From: Nocardia stercoris
GTDB taxonomy: Bacteria > Actinomycetota > Actinomycetes > Mycobacteriales > Mycobacteriaceae
Length of the DNA: 64,000 bases
Direction of reading: 5' to 3'
Assembly (NCBI RefSeq): GCF_003696265.1
Contig: NZ_RFFH01000008.1
Span: forward strand, 62,001 to 126,000
This document shows, piece after piece, positions 1-8,718 of this stretch (position 1 is its first letter; each line of letters starts with the position of its first letter). Below the pieces are notes generated by a model. That model ran no database searches. It was not told the origin of the DNA and saw only the letters and a program-made list of their open reading frames with translations. The position numbers and the translations under genes were made by a program.

Positions 1-618
1 GTCGGCGACCAGGTTGTCGATGCCCTCGTACACCTTGGCCGCCCGTTCCGCGTCACCACCGAAGCGGACCAGCGAGAACTCGGTTTCGACTGCGCCCGGG
101 GCGATTTCGGTCAGGCGAACCGGCTGCCCGAGCAATTCGGTGCGCAGCGTGCGGTGCAGCACCGCCTGCGCGTGCTTGGCCGAGGTGTAGCCGGAACCGT
201 TCTCGTACGCCTCGAACGCCGCCACCGAGGTGATGGTGACGATCAGGCCGTCGCCGGACGCGATCAGCTTGGGCAGCAAGGCTTTCGTGACGCGCAGCGT
301 GCCGAGCACGTTGGTTTCCCACATCCAGCGCCAGTCGTCGAGGTCCGCCTGGGCCACCGGGGCCAGGCCCTTCGCGCCGCCGGCATTGTTGACCAGCACG
401 TTCGCGTGTTCGATCGCGGCGGCGAACGCCTCGACCGAGGCGTCGTCGGTGACGTCGAGCGGCAGCGCCGTGCCGCCGATCTCCGCCGCGAGCCGCTCCA
501 GCCGGTCGACCCGCCGGGCGCCGATGTAGACGTGGTAGCCCTGTTTCGCGAGTTCCCGGGCGGTCGCCTCGCCGATCCCGGAACTCGCGCCGGTGACGAC
601 GGCAGTACGAGTGCTCAT
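1..618 (-). CDS. Short-chain dehydrogenase/reductase, C-terminal end cut by window edge
   Basis: Classical SDR oxidoreductase using NAD(P)(H); substrate unknown. The N-terminus reads MSTRTAVVTGASSGIGEATA, with the Rossmann TGASSGIG motif at about residues 9-16. NNAG follows near residue 87, then a catalytic Ser in ITS and a YTSAKHA segment giving the Tyr-x3-Lys pair. About 206 residues are present; the family is usually 240-270, so the last 40-60 lie beyond base 1. The start ATG is followed at once by the beta-strand of the dinucleotide fold, as normal for the family. It is divergent from the alpha/beta hydrolase at 674, 55 bp away. Broad specificity in this family prevents a finer call. Confidence 0.9.
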   Translation of the reverse strand, partial: MSTRTAVVTGASSGIGEATARELAKQGYHVYIGARRVDRLERLAAEIGGTALPLDVTDDASVEAFAAAIEHANVLVNNAGGAKGLAPVAQADLDDWRWMWETNVLGTLRVTKALLPKLIASGDGLIVTITSVAAFEAYENGSGYTSAKHAQAVLHRTLRTELLGQPVRLTEIAPGAVETEFSLVRFGGDAERAAKVYEGIDNLVAD

Positions 619-661
619 GCGGGTCAGCTTAGGACCCGGGCAGCCGAACAGCACCGGTCGG

Positions 662-667
662 TACGCT
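662..667 (+). promoter_or_regulatory. -10 element TACGCT of leaderless alpha/beta hydrolase gene
   Basis: TACGCT fits the actinobacterial TANNNT -10 hexamer and ends 7 nt before the ATG at 674, so transcription should begin at or next to the start codon. No Shine-Dalgarno sequence is present. No -35 is recognisable. Confidence 0.5.
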
Positions 668-673
668 GCGCGC

Positions 674-1495
674 ATGTCGGTTCGAAATGTGGTCAGCCCG
701 GACGGAACTCAGATCGTGTACCGGGTGACCGGCCCGCAGGGTGCGCGGCCGCTGGTGCTGCTGCACGGCTGGGCGGCCTCGCTGCGCTGCTGGGGGACGG
801 CGGAAGAACTTCTGGCGCAACGTTTTCGGGTGATCGCGGTGGACCTGCGGGGCCACGGCTACTCCGATGCCCCCGAGGCGGGTTACGACGATCCGGTCGC
901 CTGGGCCGGGGACGTGGCGGCGGTGCTCGCGGCCGAGAGCGTCGACTCCGGGGCGGTACTGCTGGGGTGGTCGTACGGCGGGATCGTGCTCACCGACTAC
1001 CTGAGCGTGCACGGGACGGACGCGGTGGCCGGGGTCGTGTACTGCGGGTCGCTGGCCTCGATCGGGCCCGGCGTGCCGGGTGCCGAGCAGGGGCGGGTCA
1101 TGAAGGAGGCCATTCCGGACGTGTTCGCGGAGGGTGCGGGGCGGGCGATGCGCGGGTTCGCGGCGTTCGGCAACGCCTCGGTCGGGCCCGGCCGGGACAA
1201 GGGCGTCGACGCGCAGCGCATGTTCGGGCTCAGCCTGGCCACGCTGCCGCGGGTACGCAAGGCCCTGTTCTATCGCACGATAGACAACAGCGCGACGCTC
1301 GAATCTTTGGATATTCCGGTGCTGGTGATGCACGGCACGGACGACCCCGTCGTGCCGGTCACCGACGGGCGCTACATCGCCGAGGCCGTCCCGGATGTGC
1401 GCGAATCCTATTGGGAGGGAGCGCAACACGGGCTCTTCATCGAAGACCCCGAGCGGTTCGTGGCGGAGGTGACCGGCTTCGCCGAGACCTTGTGA
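674..1495 (+). CDS. Alpha/beta hydrolase fold protein
   Basis: Alpha/beta hydrolase of 273 residues; probable esterase, lactonase or haloperoxidase-like enzyme, substrate unknown. Visible elements are LLHGWAAS (oxyanion-hole HGW) near residue 35, the nucleophile elbow GWSYGG near residue 108, an acidic residue in the MHGTDDPVVP stretch and the catalytic His in the C-terminal AQHGLF segment. The frame stays open upstream to 593, but the ATG at 674 is chosen because TACGCT lies exactly 7 nt before it and the family N-terminus starts there. It lies between a divergent SDR gene and mshA; no functional link is visible. Confidence 0.85.
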   Translation: MSVRNVVSPDGTQIVYRVTGPQGARPLVLLHGWAASLRCWGTAEELLAQRFRVIAVDLRGHGYSDAPEAGYDDPVAWAGDVAAVLAAESVDSGAVLLGWSYGGIVLTDYLSVHGTDAVAGVVYCGSLASIGPGVPGAEQGRVMKEAIPDVFAEGAGRAMRGFAAFGNASVGPGRDKGVDAQRMFGLSLATLPRVRKALFYRTIDNSATLESLDIPVLVMHGTDDPVVPVTDGRYIAEAVPDVRESYWEGAQHGLFIEDPERFVAEVTGFAETL

Positions 1496-1557
1496 CGGTC
1501 CTCACTAGGTGACCCGGGCCGCGTCGCACTCCCCAGTGGTGGGTGCACACTGAAAAG

Positions 1558-2892
1558 GTGAGTGAACGTCCGCGCCGAATCGCCGTACTGTCGGTGCACA
1601 CCTCACCACTGGCCCAGCCGGGTACCGGCGACGCCGGCGGCATGAACGTCTACGTGCTGCAGACGGCCCTCGAGCTCGCCCGCCGCAACGTCGAGGTGGA
1701 GATCTTCACCCGGGCCACCTCCTCGGCCGACGAGCCCGTCGTGCAGGCCGCACCCGGCGTCCTGGTCCGGAACGTGGTGGCCGGTCCGTTCGAGGGCCTG
1801 GACAAGCACGATCTGCCCACCCAGCTGTGCCCCTTCTCCGCCGAGGTGCTGCGCCAGGAGGCCCGGCAGCTGCCCGGCTACTACGACCTCATCCACTCCC
1901 ACTACTGGCTGTCCGGCCAGGTGGGTGTGCTGGCCCGCGACCGCTGGCGGGTGCCGCAGGTGCACACCGCGCACACGCTGGCCGCGGTGAAGAACGCCTA
2001 CCTCGCCGAGGGCGACAGCCCGGAACCGGCCGCCCGCGAGGTGGGGGAGAAGCAGCTGACCATGGAAGCGGACCGGCTGATCGCCAACACCTCCGACGAG
2101 GCACGGCAGCTGGCCGCCTACTACGGCGCCGACCCGGACCGGATCGATGTGGTGCTGCCCGGCGCCGACCTGACCCGCTACCGGCCCGGTGATCGGGCCG
2201 CCGCGCGCGCCGAGTTCGGTCTGGCCGCCGACGAGCAGATCGTCGCGTTCGTGGGCCGGATCCAGCCGCTGAAGGCACCCGACGTGCTGGTGCGGGCTGC
2301 GGCCGAGGTGCTGTATGCGCAGCCGGACCGCCGGCTGCGGGTGCTCATCGTCGGCGGCCCGTCCGGCAGCGGCCTGGAACGGCCGCACGCCCTGATGGAC
2401 CTGGCCGCCGAACTCGGCATCGCCGACCGGGTGACCTTCCTGCCACCGCAGCCGCCGCAGCGGCTGGTGCAGGTGTACCGGGCCGCCGACCTGGTCGCGG
2501 TGCCCAGCTACAACGAATCGTTCGGCCTGGTCGCCATCGAGGCGCAGGCCGCGGGCACCCCGGTGCTGGCCGCGCACGTCGGCGGCCTGGGCACCGCGGT
2601 GCGCGACAACCGGACCGGCCTGCTGGTCGACGGGCACGGCACCGGCGACTGGGCGGCCGCGCTGCGCTCGCTGCTCGACGACCCGGACCGGCTGCGGGCC
2701 ATGCGGGCCGCCGCGGCCGAGCACGCCGCCGGCTTCTCCTGGGCGCACACGGCCGACGGCCTGCTCGACAGTTACGGGCGCGCGCTGGCGGGGTATCGGA
2801 GGGCCGATTCCCGCGCGACCGGTACCGTGAGTGCCGAGAGTCAGGCCCGGTCGCGGGCGTTGTGGCGCCGCCGGGCCGGCGTCCTCCACTAG
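1558..2892 (+). CDS. mshA: D-inositol-3-phosphate N-acetylglucosaminyltransferase (mycothiol synthesis)
   Basis: GT4-family glycosyltransferase. It joins UDP-GlcNAc to 1L-myo-inositol 1-phosphate, the first step of mycothiol biosynthesis. The N-terminus contains HTSPLAQPGTGDAGGMNVYV, characteristic of MshA. Later come HSHYWLSGQVG, FVGRIQPLKAP and the EX7E nucleotide-sugar motif in the NESFGLVAIEAQ segment. Length is 444 residues from the GTG at 1558; a GTG at 1543 would add five residues, and neither has a strong ribosome site. Placement before a YbjN gene, gpmA and senX3-regX3 matches the mycobacterial order. Confidence in function is high; the exact start is uncertain. Confidence 0.95.
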   Translation: MSERPRRIAVLSVHTSPLAQPGTGDAGGMNVYVLQTALELARRNVEVEIFTRATSSADEPVVQAAPGVLVRNVVAGPFEGLDKHDLPTQLCPFSAEVLRQEARQLPGYYDLIHSHYWLSGQVGVLARDRWRVPQVHTAHTLAAVKNAYLAEGDSPEPAAREVGEKQLTMEADRLIANTSDEARQLAAYYGADPDRIDVVLPGADLTRYRPGDRAAARAEFGLAADEQIVAFVGRIQPLKAPDVLVRAAAEVLYAQPDRRLRVLIVGGPSGSGLERPHALMDLAAELGIADRVTFLPPQPPQRLVQVYRAADLVAVPSYNESFGLVAIEAQAAGTPVLAAHVGGLGTAVRDNRTGLLVDGHGTGDWAAALRSLLDDPDRLRAMRAAAAEHAAGFSWAHTADGLLDSYGRALAGYRRADSRATGTVSAESQARSRALWRRRAGVLH

Positions 2893-2965
2893 CGTCCGGT
2901 ATGTCCTGGCCGATCCGAAGCAGTTCGCGGCGCGCCCGCGACGGCGTGCGCGGGCAGGGAGGCAC

Positions 2966-3469
2966 ATGGGTACCGAGGCGGAGCAGACCGCGCAGCTGAT
3001 CGCGGACACCCTCGTCGACCGCGAGATCGAGCACAGCCGGGACGGTTCCGGCACGTTCGTGGTCGTGCTGCCGGGCGAGCGCAAGCTCAAGACCGTGGTC
3101 GGGTTGACCGTCGGCAAGCACGGGGTCCGCCTGGAGAGCTTCGTGTGCCGCAAGCCGGACGAGAACTTCGAGGGCGTCTACAAGTTCCTGCTGCGCCGCA
3201 ACCGCCGCCTGTACGGTGTGGCCTACACCCTGGACCGGCTGGGCGACATCTACCTGGTCGGCCGCATGTCGGTGGAGTCCGTGACACCCGACGAACTGGA
3301 CCGGGTGCTGGGGCAGGTGCTGGAGGCCGTCGACGCCGACTTCAACACCCTGCTGGAGCTGGGGTTCGCGACCTCCATCCGCAAGGAGTGGAAGTGGCGG
3401 GTCTCGCGCGGTGAATCCCTGAAGAATCTGCGCGCGTTCGAACATCTGGTGACGCCGGAAGAGGAATGA
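2966..3469 (+). CDS. YbjN-family protein
   Basis: Soluble protein of 167 residues resembling the YbjN/type III secretion chaperone-like fold. The family is common beside mshA in Mycobacteriales but has no settled biochemical role. The sequence has an N-terminal helix (EAEQTAQLIADTL), alternating strands around VVVLPGERKLKTVVGL, and a C-terminal helix-rich half with FKFLLRRNRR-like basic residues. The ATG at 2966 is preferred over upstream in-frame starts because AGGGAGG lies 4-5 nt before it. It follows mshA by 73 bp on the same strand. A chaperone-like or envelope-related role is possible, but nothing here proves it. Confidence 0.8.
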   Translation: MGTEAEQTAQLIADTLVDREIEHSRDGSGTFVVVLPGERKLKTVVGLTVGKHGVRLESFVCRKPDENFEGVYKFLLRRNRRLYGVAYTLDRLGDIYLVGRMSVESVTPDELDRVLGQVLEAVDADFNTLLELGFATSIRKEWKWRVSRGESLKNLRAFEHLVTPEEE

Positions 3470-3574
3470 GCGCGTGAACCGGAAACACGGTGCGCCACAA
3501 GTACTGCCGAGTCGAGGCGGGAACGACCAGGGGAACCGCCGGTGTGCGCCGGAACCGACCGGCGAGGTGTCGGT

Positions 3575-4480
3575 GTGACGGTGCTGGCGCTGGACGTGGG
3601 CGCCACCAAACTGGCCGCGGGTGTGGCGGACGGCGGGCAGGTGCGCGATGTGCGGCGAGTTCCGGTGCCGCCCAACGGGGTTTGGGCGGCGGCTGCGGGC
3701 CTGTTGCGGACGGTGGCCGGGGACGCGCGGGTAGATGCGGTAGGCATCGGTTCGGCCGGACCGGTGGACGAGGACACCGGATCTGTTGCGCCGGTGAATA
3801 TTCCGGAGTGGGCTGCGGGTTTCGCGCTCGTCGACGCGGTGCGTGAGCTGTTCCCGGCGGCCCGGGTGCGGCTGGCCATCGACGGGGTCTGTCTCACCCT
3901 CGCCGAACGGACCTTCGGTGAATTACGTGGTGTGGCAAACGGTTTGGCCATGACCGTGTCCTCCGGCGTCGGCGGCGGCCTGCTGCTCGACGGCCGGGTC
4001 GCGCACGGGCGCACCGGAAACGCCGGGCACATCGGCCATCTCGCGGTCTCCGGATCCGACGAGCCCTGTGCCTGTGGCGGATTCGGCTGTGTCGAGGCCG
4101 TGGCGAGCGGAATGGCGAGCGCGCGCTGGGCGCGGGCACACGGCTGGACCGGAACCACCGGCGCCGAACTCGCCGCCGCCGCGCACGCCGGGGACCCGGT
4201 CGCCGTCGCCGCGCTCGCCCGGGCCGGTGACGCGCTCGGCCGCGCGGTCGCGTCCGCGGCCGCGCTACTCGATCTGGACCGGGTGGTGATCGGCGGCGGG
4301 TTCGCCGAATCGGGTGCGCCACTGTGGGATCCGCTGCACGCGGCGGTGACCCGGCACGCGGGCCTGAGCTTCGTGCGCGGTCTGACCGTCGTGCGGTCGC
4401 GGATCAGCGCCGGCGCGACCCTCGCCGGTGCCGCGCTGCTGGCCGCCGCCGAGACCGGCGACCTGCGCGGAGGCCGGTGA
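3575..4480 (+). CDS. ROK-family protein (sugar kinase-like)
   Basis: Protein of 301 residues with the ROK (repressor, ORF, kinase) fold. The N-terminal ALDVGATKLAAGV is the phosphate-1 loop, SSGVGGGLLLDG a glycine-rich ATP-binding segment, GHIGHL carries the family His, and CACGGFGCVEA is the Cys-rich zinc motif (CGxxGCxE). No N-terminal helix-turn-helix precedes the kinase fold, so this is a kinase-type rather than a repressor-type member; glucose, N-acetylglucosamine or N-acetylmannosamine are candidate substrates. The GTG at 3575 places the DVGATK strand at the usual position. It lies 25 bp before gpmA and may share its transcript. Confidence 0.88.
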   Translation: MTVLALDVGATKLAAGVADGGQVRDVRRVPVPPNGVWAAAAGLLRTVAGDARVDAVGIGSAGPVDEDTGSVAPVNIPEWAAGFALVDAVRELFPAARVRLAIDGVCLTLAERTFGELRGVANGLAMTVSSGVGGGLLLDGRVAHGRTGNAGHIGHLAVSGSDEPCACGGFGCVEAVASGMASARWARAHGWTGTTGAELAAAAHAGDPVAVAALARAGDALGRAVASAAALLDLDRVVIGGGFAESGAPLWDPLHAAVTRHAGLSFVRGLTVVRSRISAGATLAGAALLAAAETGDLRGGR

Positions 4481-4505
4481 ACAGGGCAATTCGCGTCGTG
4501 GAAAA

Positions 4506-5252
4506 ATGACCGCCATGACGTACACCCTCGTGCTGCTGCGCCACGGCGAGAGCGAATGGAACGCCCTGAACCTGTTCACCGGCTGGGTGGACGTGCACCT
4601 GACCGACAAGGGCAAGGCCGAGGGCAAGCGCGCCGGCGAACTGCTGGCCGAGGCGGGCGTACTTCCCGACATCGTGTTCACCTCGCTGCTGCGCCGCGCG
4701 ATCAACACCGCCAACTTCGCGCTGGACGCCGCCGACCGGCACTGGATCCCGGTCGTGCGCGACTGGCGGCTCAACGAGCGCCACTACGGCGCCCTGCAGG
4801 GCAAGAACAAGGCTCAGATCCGCGACACCTACGGCGACGACCAGTTCATGGAGTGGCGCCGCAGCTACGACACCCCGCCGCCGCCGATCGCCGTCGACGA
4901 CGAGTACAGCCAGGCCGGTGACGCCCGCTACGACGGCATCCAGGTTCCGGCCACCGAATGCCTCAAGGACGTCGTCGACCGTCTGATCCCGTACTGGGAG
5001 TCGACCATCTCCAAGGAGCTGACCGACGGCAAGACCGTGCTGGTCGCCGCGCACGGCAACTCGCTGCGCGCCCTGGTCAAGCACCTCGACGGCATTTCGG
5101 ACGCGGACATCTCCGGACTCAACATCCCCACCGGTATCCCGCTGGTCTACGAGCTCGACGAGAACCTGCGCCCGATCGGCCCGGGCAAGTACCTGGACCC
5201 GGAGGCCGCCGCCGCGGGCGCCGCCGCCGTCGCGAACCAGGGCGGCAAGTGA
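4506..5252 (+). CDS. gpmA: 2,3-bisphosphoglycerate-dependent phosphoglycerate mutase
   Basis: Glycolytic/gluconeogenic enzyme interconverting 3- and 2-phosphoglycerate. The LLRHGESEWN motif carries the phosphohistidine (His13); FTGWVDVHLTDKG and WRLNERHYGALQGKNK are diagnostic of the dPGM family, and VAAHGNSLRAL supplies the second catalytic His. Length is 248 residues, normal for the family. The ATG at 4506 is used; the ATG at 4515 (MTYTLVLLRHG) is an equally plausible start three residues later. A perfect hairpin terminator follows at 5275. In M. tuberculosis gpm1 likewise precedes senX3. Confidence 0.97.
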   Translation: MTAMTYTLVLLRHGESEWNALNLFTGWVDVHLTDKGKAEGKRAGELLAEAGVLPDIVFTSLLRRAINTANFALDAADRHWIPVVRDWRLNERHYGALQGKNKAQIRDTYGDDQFMEWRRSYDTPPPPIAVDDEYSQAGDARYDGIQVPATECLKDVVDRLIPYWESTISKELTDGKTVLVAAHGNSLRALVKHLDGISDADISGLNIPTGIPLVYELDENLRPIGPGKYLDPEAAAAGAAAVANQGGK

Positions 5253-5274
5253 CGCGTTGAGTCCCGCTGGGACG

Positions 5275-5306
5275 AACGCCGTGACCGGTTGCGGTCACGG
5301 CGTTTT
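5275..5306 (+). terminator. Rho-independent terminator after gpmA
   Basis: A perfect 13-bp stem (5275-5287 with 5292-5304) encloses a GTTG loop and runs into TTTT. It is 22 bp after the gpmA stop codon, so it should end the mshA-gpmA transcripts. Confidence 0.88.
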
Positions 5307-5516
5307 CGCGTTTCCGGACCTGTTCACGTACCTGTTCCCAGCCGTGCATCCATATGCGTGGACGGGTGCCCGGCGGGCTGGTAGCGTCCAGCCGTTCGGC
5401 GTGACGCAGCCGCTGAACGGTCTACTGCGCAGGGGGAATCCGATCCGTCGGCCCGGGGTGGGTACCGCGGGCTGCGGCGTCGGCGACAACCTCGCTGCAG
5501 CAGAAAAGAGAACACC

Positions 5517-6251
5517 ATGATCGAAAAGGGCCGGACCCGCAGGCTGGGTCGTGCCCTGGTGCCGGCGGTCTTCGCCGTCGGCAGTCTGGCGACCGCCGGG
5601 ACCGCGCACGCGGACCCGACGGTCCCGCTCGGGGGAGGCTCGGGAATCCTGATCGAGGACCTCTCCGACGCGACGTCGGCGTCGGCGTGCACGATCACCG
5701 CCGTCGGCACCGACCGCGACAACGACTTGGTCGCCCTCACCGCCGGGCACTGCGGTGAGATCGGTGCCCGGGTGGCCGCCGAGGAGAACCTGCACGCGGG
5801 TTCGGTGGGCGTGATCGTCAACAAGAGCTCGACCGGTGACTGGGCGGTCATCGTGCTGAACCCCGGCAAGGTGGCGCCGGTCCGCCAGGTGGGCCCGACG
5901 GTGATCGACACCGTCGGCGGTCATCCGCGCGTCGGTGACCTGGCCTGCAAGAACGGCCGCACCACCGGTTTCACCTGTGGTCCGATCTGGGAGACGCACT
6001 CGACCTATTTCCGTAGCGAGCTGTGCGCCAACCACGGCGACTCGGGTGCCCCGGTGCTCGAGGGGAACCGGGTGGTCGGCATGGTCGTCGCCGGCACCGA
6101 CTTCACCGCGGGCCCGATCGACATCCCGCTGCCGGACTGCACCGGTCCCGGCGACCTCATCCACGAGCCGGAGCTGGCGACCGACTTCGCGGGCGTACTG
6201 GCCGACATCGATCGCGGCGGTGGCCCGGGTGCGGGCTTCCACCTGATCTGA
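5517..6251 (+). CDS. Secreted trypsin-like (S1 family) serine protease
   Basis: Exported protein of 244 residues. A basic start (MIEKGRTRRLGR), a hydrophobic core and an Ala-rich AHA/DP junction near residue 32 form a Sec signal peptide. The mature chain shows the S1 triad in order: His78 in LTAGHCG, Asp108 in STGDWAVIVL and Ser176 in NHGDSGAPV. Several Cys residues could form disulfides. It resembles the short streptogrisin/alpha-lytic-like proteases of actinobacteria but has no obvious long pro-region, so it may be active without processing. It stands alone between two terminator hairpins; the target is unknown. Confidence 0.88.
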   Translation: MIEKGRTRRLGRALVPAVFAVGSLATAGTAHADPTVPLGGGSGILIEDLSDATSASACTITAVGTDRDNDLVALTAGHCGEIGARVAAEENLHAGSVGVIVNKSSTGDWAVIVLNPGKVAPVRQVGPTVIDTVGGHPRVGDLACKNGRTTGFTCGPIWETHSTYFRSELCANHGDSGAPVLEGNRVVGMVVAGTDFTAGPIDIPLPDCTGPGDLIHEPELATDFAGVLADIDRGGGPGAGFHLI

Positions 6252-6274
6252 TCCCGGATCTCGGCGGCGTTCGT

Positions 6275-6322
6275 ACCGCGCCCGGCCCCGCGGACCACCG
6301 CCGGGCCGGGCGCGGTCGTTTC
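6275..6322 (+). terminator. Hairpin terminator after the secreted protease
   Basis: A perfect 14-bp GC-rich stem (6275-6288 with 6303-6316) with a 14-nt loop is followed by CGTTTCC. It begins 24 bp after the protease stop. Confidence 0.7.
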
Positions 6323-6659
6323 CGGACCACTCCCGCCGCGAGTGCGCGCGACCCGCACGCCGGGTAAGAGCGAGCGGCTGTGGATGTTGAGTCGCATCTC
6401 ACATCGGAGGCGATCGAAGGGGGTGCGTGGCCGCGGTTGGGCACAATGGGATCGGGGCCGTACGCGGCCGGGTCGTGAGATGTGTGATGCGCCAACGCAA
6501 TGGGCGAATGTGGCTCGAGCACTCCGGGATTGGCCGGGACCCGGCGCCCGGCCAACGGGATGTGAACACCGGGCCAACGACACGGTAATCCGCTGTGACC
6601 TGCGCGAAACTTCCCGCTCCCGCGCTCTGGAGCCGTGTCGGTAATCGTACGATTCTCCT
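6323..6659 (+). promoter_or_regulatory. senX3 upstream region with -10 TACGAT and palindrome
   Basis: No gene is seen between the terminator and senX3. AATCGTACGATT (6643-6654) is a perfect 12-bp palindrome containing TACGAT (6648-6653), which ends 7 nt before the GTG at 6660. There is no Shine-Dalgarno, so senX3 looks leaderless. A GTGAAC unit at 6562-6567 resembles half of a RegX3/PhoP-type direct repeat, but no second copy at the right spacing is convincing. Confidence 0.4.
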
Positions 6660-7928
6660 GTGAGTGTTCCTCAGGCTGTGATGCTGGCGGTCCTCGCGGC
6701 CGTCGTCGGCTTGGCCGTCGGAGGGCTGCTCATCCCGTATGTCAACGCCCGGCAGTCGCAGCGGGGCGAGGACGACAACGGCCTGACCATGTCCCAGGTG
6801 CTGGACCTGATCGTGCTCGCCTCCGAGAGCGGCATCGCCGTCGTCGACGAATACCGCGACGTGGTGCTGGTCAACCCGCGCGCCGAGGAACTGGGCCTGG
6901 TCCGCGACCGGCTGCTCGACGAGCGCGCCTGGTCGGCGGTGGAGAAGGTGCTGGCGGTCGGCGAGGACGTCGACTTCGATCTCACCGCCAAGCACCCGGT
7001 CCCCGGCCGCAGCCGCATCGCCGTGCGCGGTGTCGCCCGCCCGCTCTCCCGCGACGAATCCACCTTCGTGGTCCTGTTCGCCGACGACGACTCCGAACAG
7101 GCCCGCATGGAGGCCACCCGCCGCGACTTCGTCGCCAACGTGAGCCACGAACTCAAGACCCCGGTCGGCGCCATGAGCCTGCTGGCCGAGGCGCTGCTCG
7201 AATCCGCCGACGACCCCGACTCGGTCCGCCACTTCGGTGAGCGGCTGCTGACCGAGGCGCGGCGCATGGGCAACATGGTCACCGAACTGATCGCGCTGTC
7301 GCGGCTGCAGGGCGCCGAGAAGCTGCCGCAGCTGGAGGCGGTGGACGTCGACTCGGTCGTGCACACCTCCATCGAGCGCTCGCGCATCTCCGCCGAGGCC
7401 GCCGGCATCACCGTGAGCACCGACTCCAACTCCGGACTCGAGGTACTGGGCGACGAGACCCTGCTGGTCACCGCCCTGTCGAACCTGGTGGAGAACGCCA
7501 TCAACTACTCGCCGAAGGGCTCGCACGTCTCGGTGAGCCGGTCGCTGCGCGGGGGCTGCGTGAACATCGCGGTCACCGACCGCGGCATCGGTATCGCCAA
7601 GGAGGACCAGGAGCGCGTGTTCGAGCGCTTCTTCCGGGCCGACAAGGCCCGCTCTCGTGCGACCGGCGGTACCGGGCTCGGACTGGCCATAGTCAAACAC
7701 GTCGCGGCGAATCACAATGGTGAGATTGCGTTGTGGAGCAAGCTGGGCACCGGGTCCACATTCACGCTCCGGATCCCGGCCGCCCCGTCCGACGCCGTCA
7801 GCGAGGACGAGGAGGCCGCCGACGCGGCCCAGAGAAGTCCCGCCGGAAACACTCCGGCAGGCATGAAGGACAGTGGCGCGCGCCCGGTGGCACGCGCCCG
7901 AACCAACGGTGTGGAGGCAACCCGATGA
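6660..7928 (+). CDS. senX3: Sensor histidine kinase SenX3
   Basis: Membrane sensor kinase of the phosphate-limitation system, 422 residues. One hydrophobic segment lies at about residues 3-25, followed by a PAS-like domain (about 45-150). The DHp helix is RRDFVANVSHELKTPVGAM with phospho-acceptor His163, and the HATPase domain shows N (VENAINYSPKG), G1 (DRGIGIAKED), F (FERFFRAD) and G2 (GTGLGLAIVKH) boxes. These match mycobacterial SenX3 closely. The GTG start has no ribosome site but has a TANNNT hexamer 7 nt upstream. It overlaps regX3 by ATGA. The low-complexity acidic/Ala C-tail (after about 380) is poorly conserved in such kinases. Confidence 0.95.
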   Translation: MSVPQAVMLAVLAAVVGLAVGGLLIPYVNARQSQRGEDDNGLTMSQVLDLIVLASESGIAVVDEYRDVVLVNPRAEELGLVRDRLLDERAWSAVEKVLAVGEDVDFDLTAKHPVPGRSRIAVRGVARPLSRDESTFVVLFADDDSEQARMEATRRDFVANVSHELKTPVGAMSLLAEALLESADDPDSVRHFGERLLTEARRMGNMVTELIALSRLQGAEKLPQLEAVDVDSVVHTSIERSRISAEAAGITVSTDSNSGLEVLGDETLLVTALSNLVENAINYSPKGSHVSVSRSLRGGCVNIAVTDRGIGIAKEDQERVFERFFRADKARSRATGGTGLGLAIVKHVAANHNGEIALWSKLGTGSTFTLRIPAAPSDAVSEDEEAADAAQRSPAGNTPAGMKDSGARPVARARTNGVEATR

Positions 7929-8614
7929 CGAGTGTGCTGATCGTCGAGGACGAGGAGTCGCTGGCCGATCCGCTCGCGTTCCTGCTGCGCAAGGAGGGGT
8001 TCGAGGTCACCATCGCCGGTGACGGCCCGTCCGCGCTGGCGGAATTCGACCGCTCGGGCGCCGACATCGTCCTGCTCGATCTGATGCTCCCCGGCATGAG
8101 CGGCACCGACGTCTGCAAGCAGCTGCGTACCAAGAGCAGCGTGCCGGTGATCATGGTGACCGCGCGGGACAGCGAGATCGACAAGGTGGTCGGGCTCGAG
8201 CTCGGCGCCGACGACTACGTCACCAAGCCGTACTCGGCCCGCGAGCTGATCGCGCGCATCCGCGCGGTGCTGCGCCGCGGCGCCGGCGAGGAGATCGACG
8301 GCAACAACGAGAGCGGCGTGCTCGAGGCCGGTCCGGTCCGGATGGACGTCGACCGGCACACCGTGCAGGTGAACGGCAAGTCGGTGACGTTGCCGCTCAA
8401 GGAGTTCGACCTGCTCGAATACCTGCTGCGCAACTCCGGCCGGGTGCTGACCCGCGGCCAGCTCATCGACCGGGTGTGGGGTGCCGACTACGTCGGTGAC
8501 ACCAAGACCCTGGACGTGCACGTGAAGCGGCTGCGGTCGAAGATCGAGGCCGACCCGGCCAAGCCCGAGCACCTGGTCACGGTTCGCGGCCTGGGATACA
8601 AGCTCGAGGCATAA
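7925..8614 (+). CDS. regX3: Response regulator RegX3
   Basis: OmpR/PhoB-type response regulator of 229 residues. The receiver domain has the acidic pocket ED (8-9), phospho-acceptor Asp52 in LLDLMLPG, Thr in VTARD and Lys in YVTKPYSAREL. The C-terminal winged helix ends VTVRGLGYKLEA. SenX3 phosphorylates it; in mycobacteria it activates phosphate-uptake genes. Its ATG overlaps the senX3 stop (ATGA), so translation is coupled. Unlike in mycobacteria, no repeat-containing spacer separates the two genes. A hairpin follows at 8661. Confidence 0.96.
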   Translation: MTSVLIVEDEESLADPLAFLLRKEGFEVTIAGDGPSALAEFDRSGADIVLLDLMLPGMSGTDVCKQLRTKSSVPVIMVTARDSEIDKVVGLELGADDYVTKPYSARELIARIRAVLRRGAGEEIDGNNESGVLEAGPVRMDVDRHTVQVNGKSVTLPLKEFDLLEYLLRNSGRVLTRGQLIDRVWGADYVGDTKTLDVHVKRLRSKIEADPAKPEHLVTVRGLGYKLEA

Positions 8615-8660
8615 GGCGTCGAGGGGCCTTGCGGCCGCGGCGTGATCACGCCCGGCCGGG

Positions 8661-8689
8661 GCCTCGGGCCCGCGGTCGCGGCCCGAGGC
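8661..8689. terminator. Bidirectional hairpin between regX3 and the convergent secreted-protein gene
   Basis: GCCTCGGGCC (8661-8670) pairs perfectly with GGCCCGAGGC (8680-8689) around a 9-nt loop. There is no T-tract, but it sits between the two convergent stop codons. Confidence 0.55.
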
Positions 8690-8718
8690 GATATGGCGCC
8701 CGGCCGTGGGTGTGGCGG

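Noticed and set aside
6562..6567. RegX3/PhoP box upstream of senX3
   Set aside because: Only one GTGAAC unit is present; the required direct repeat at 11-nt spacing is missing.
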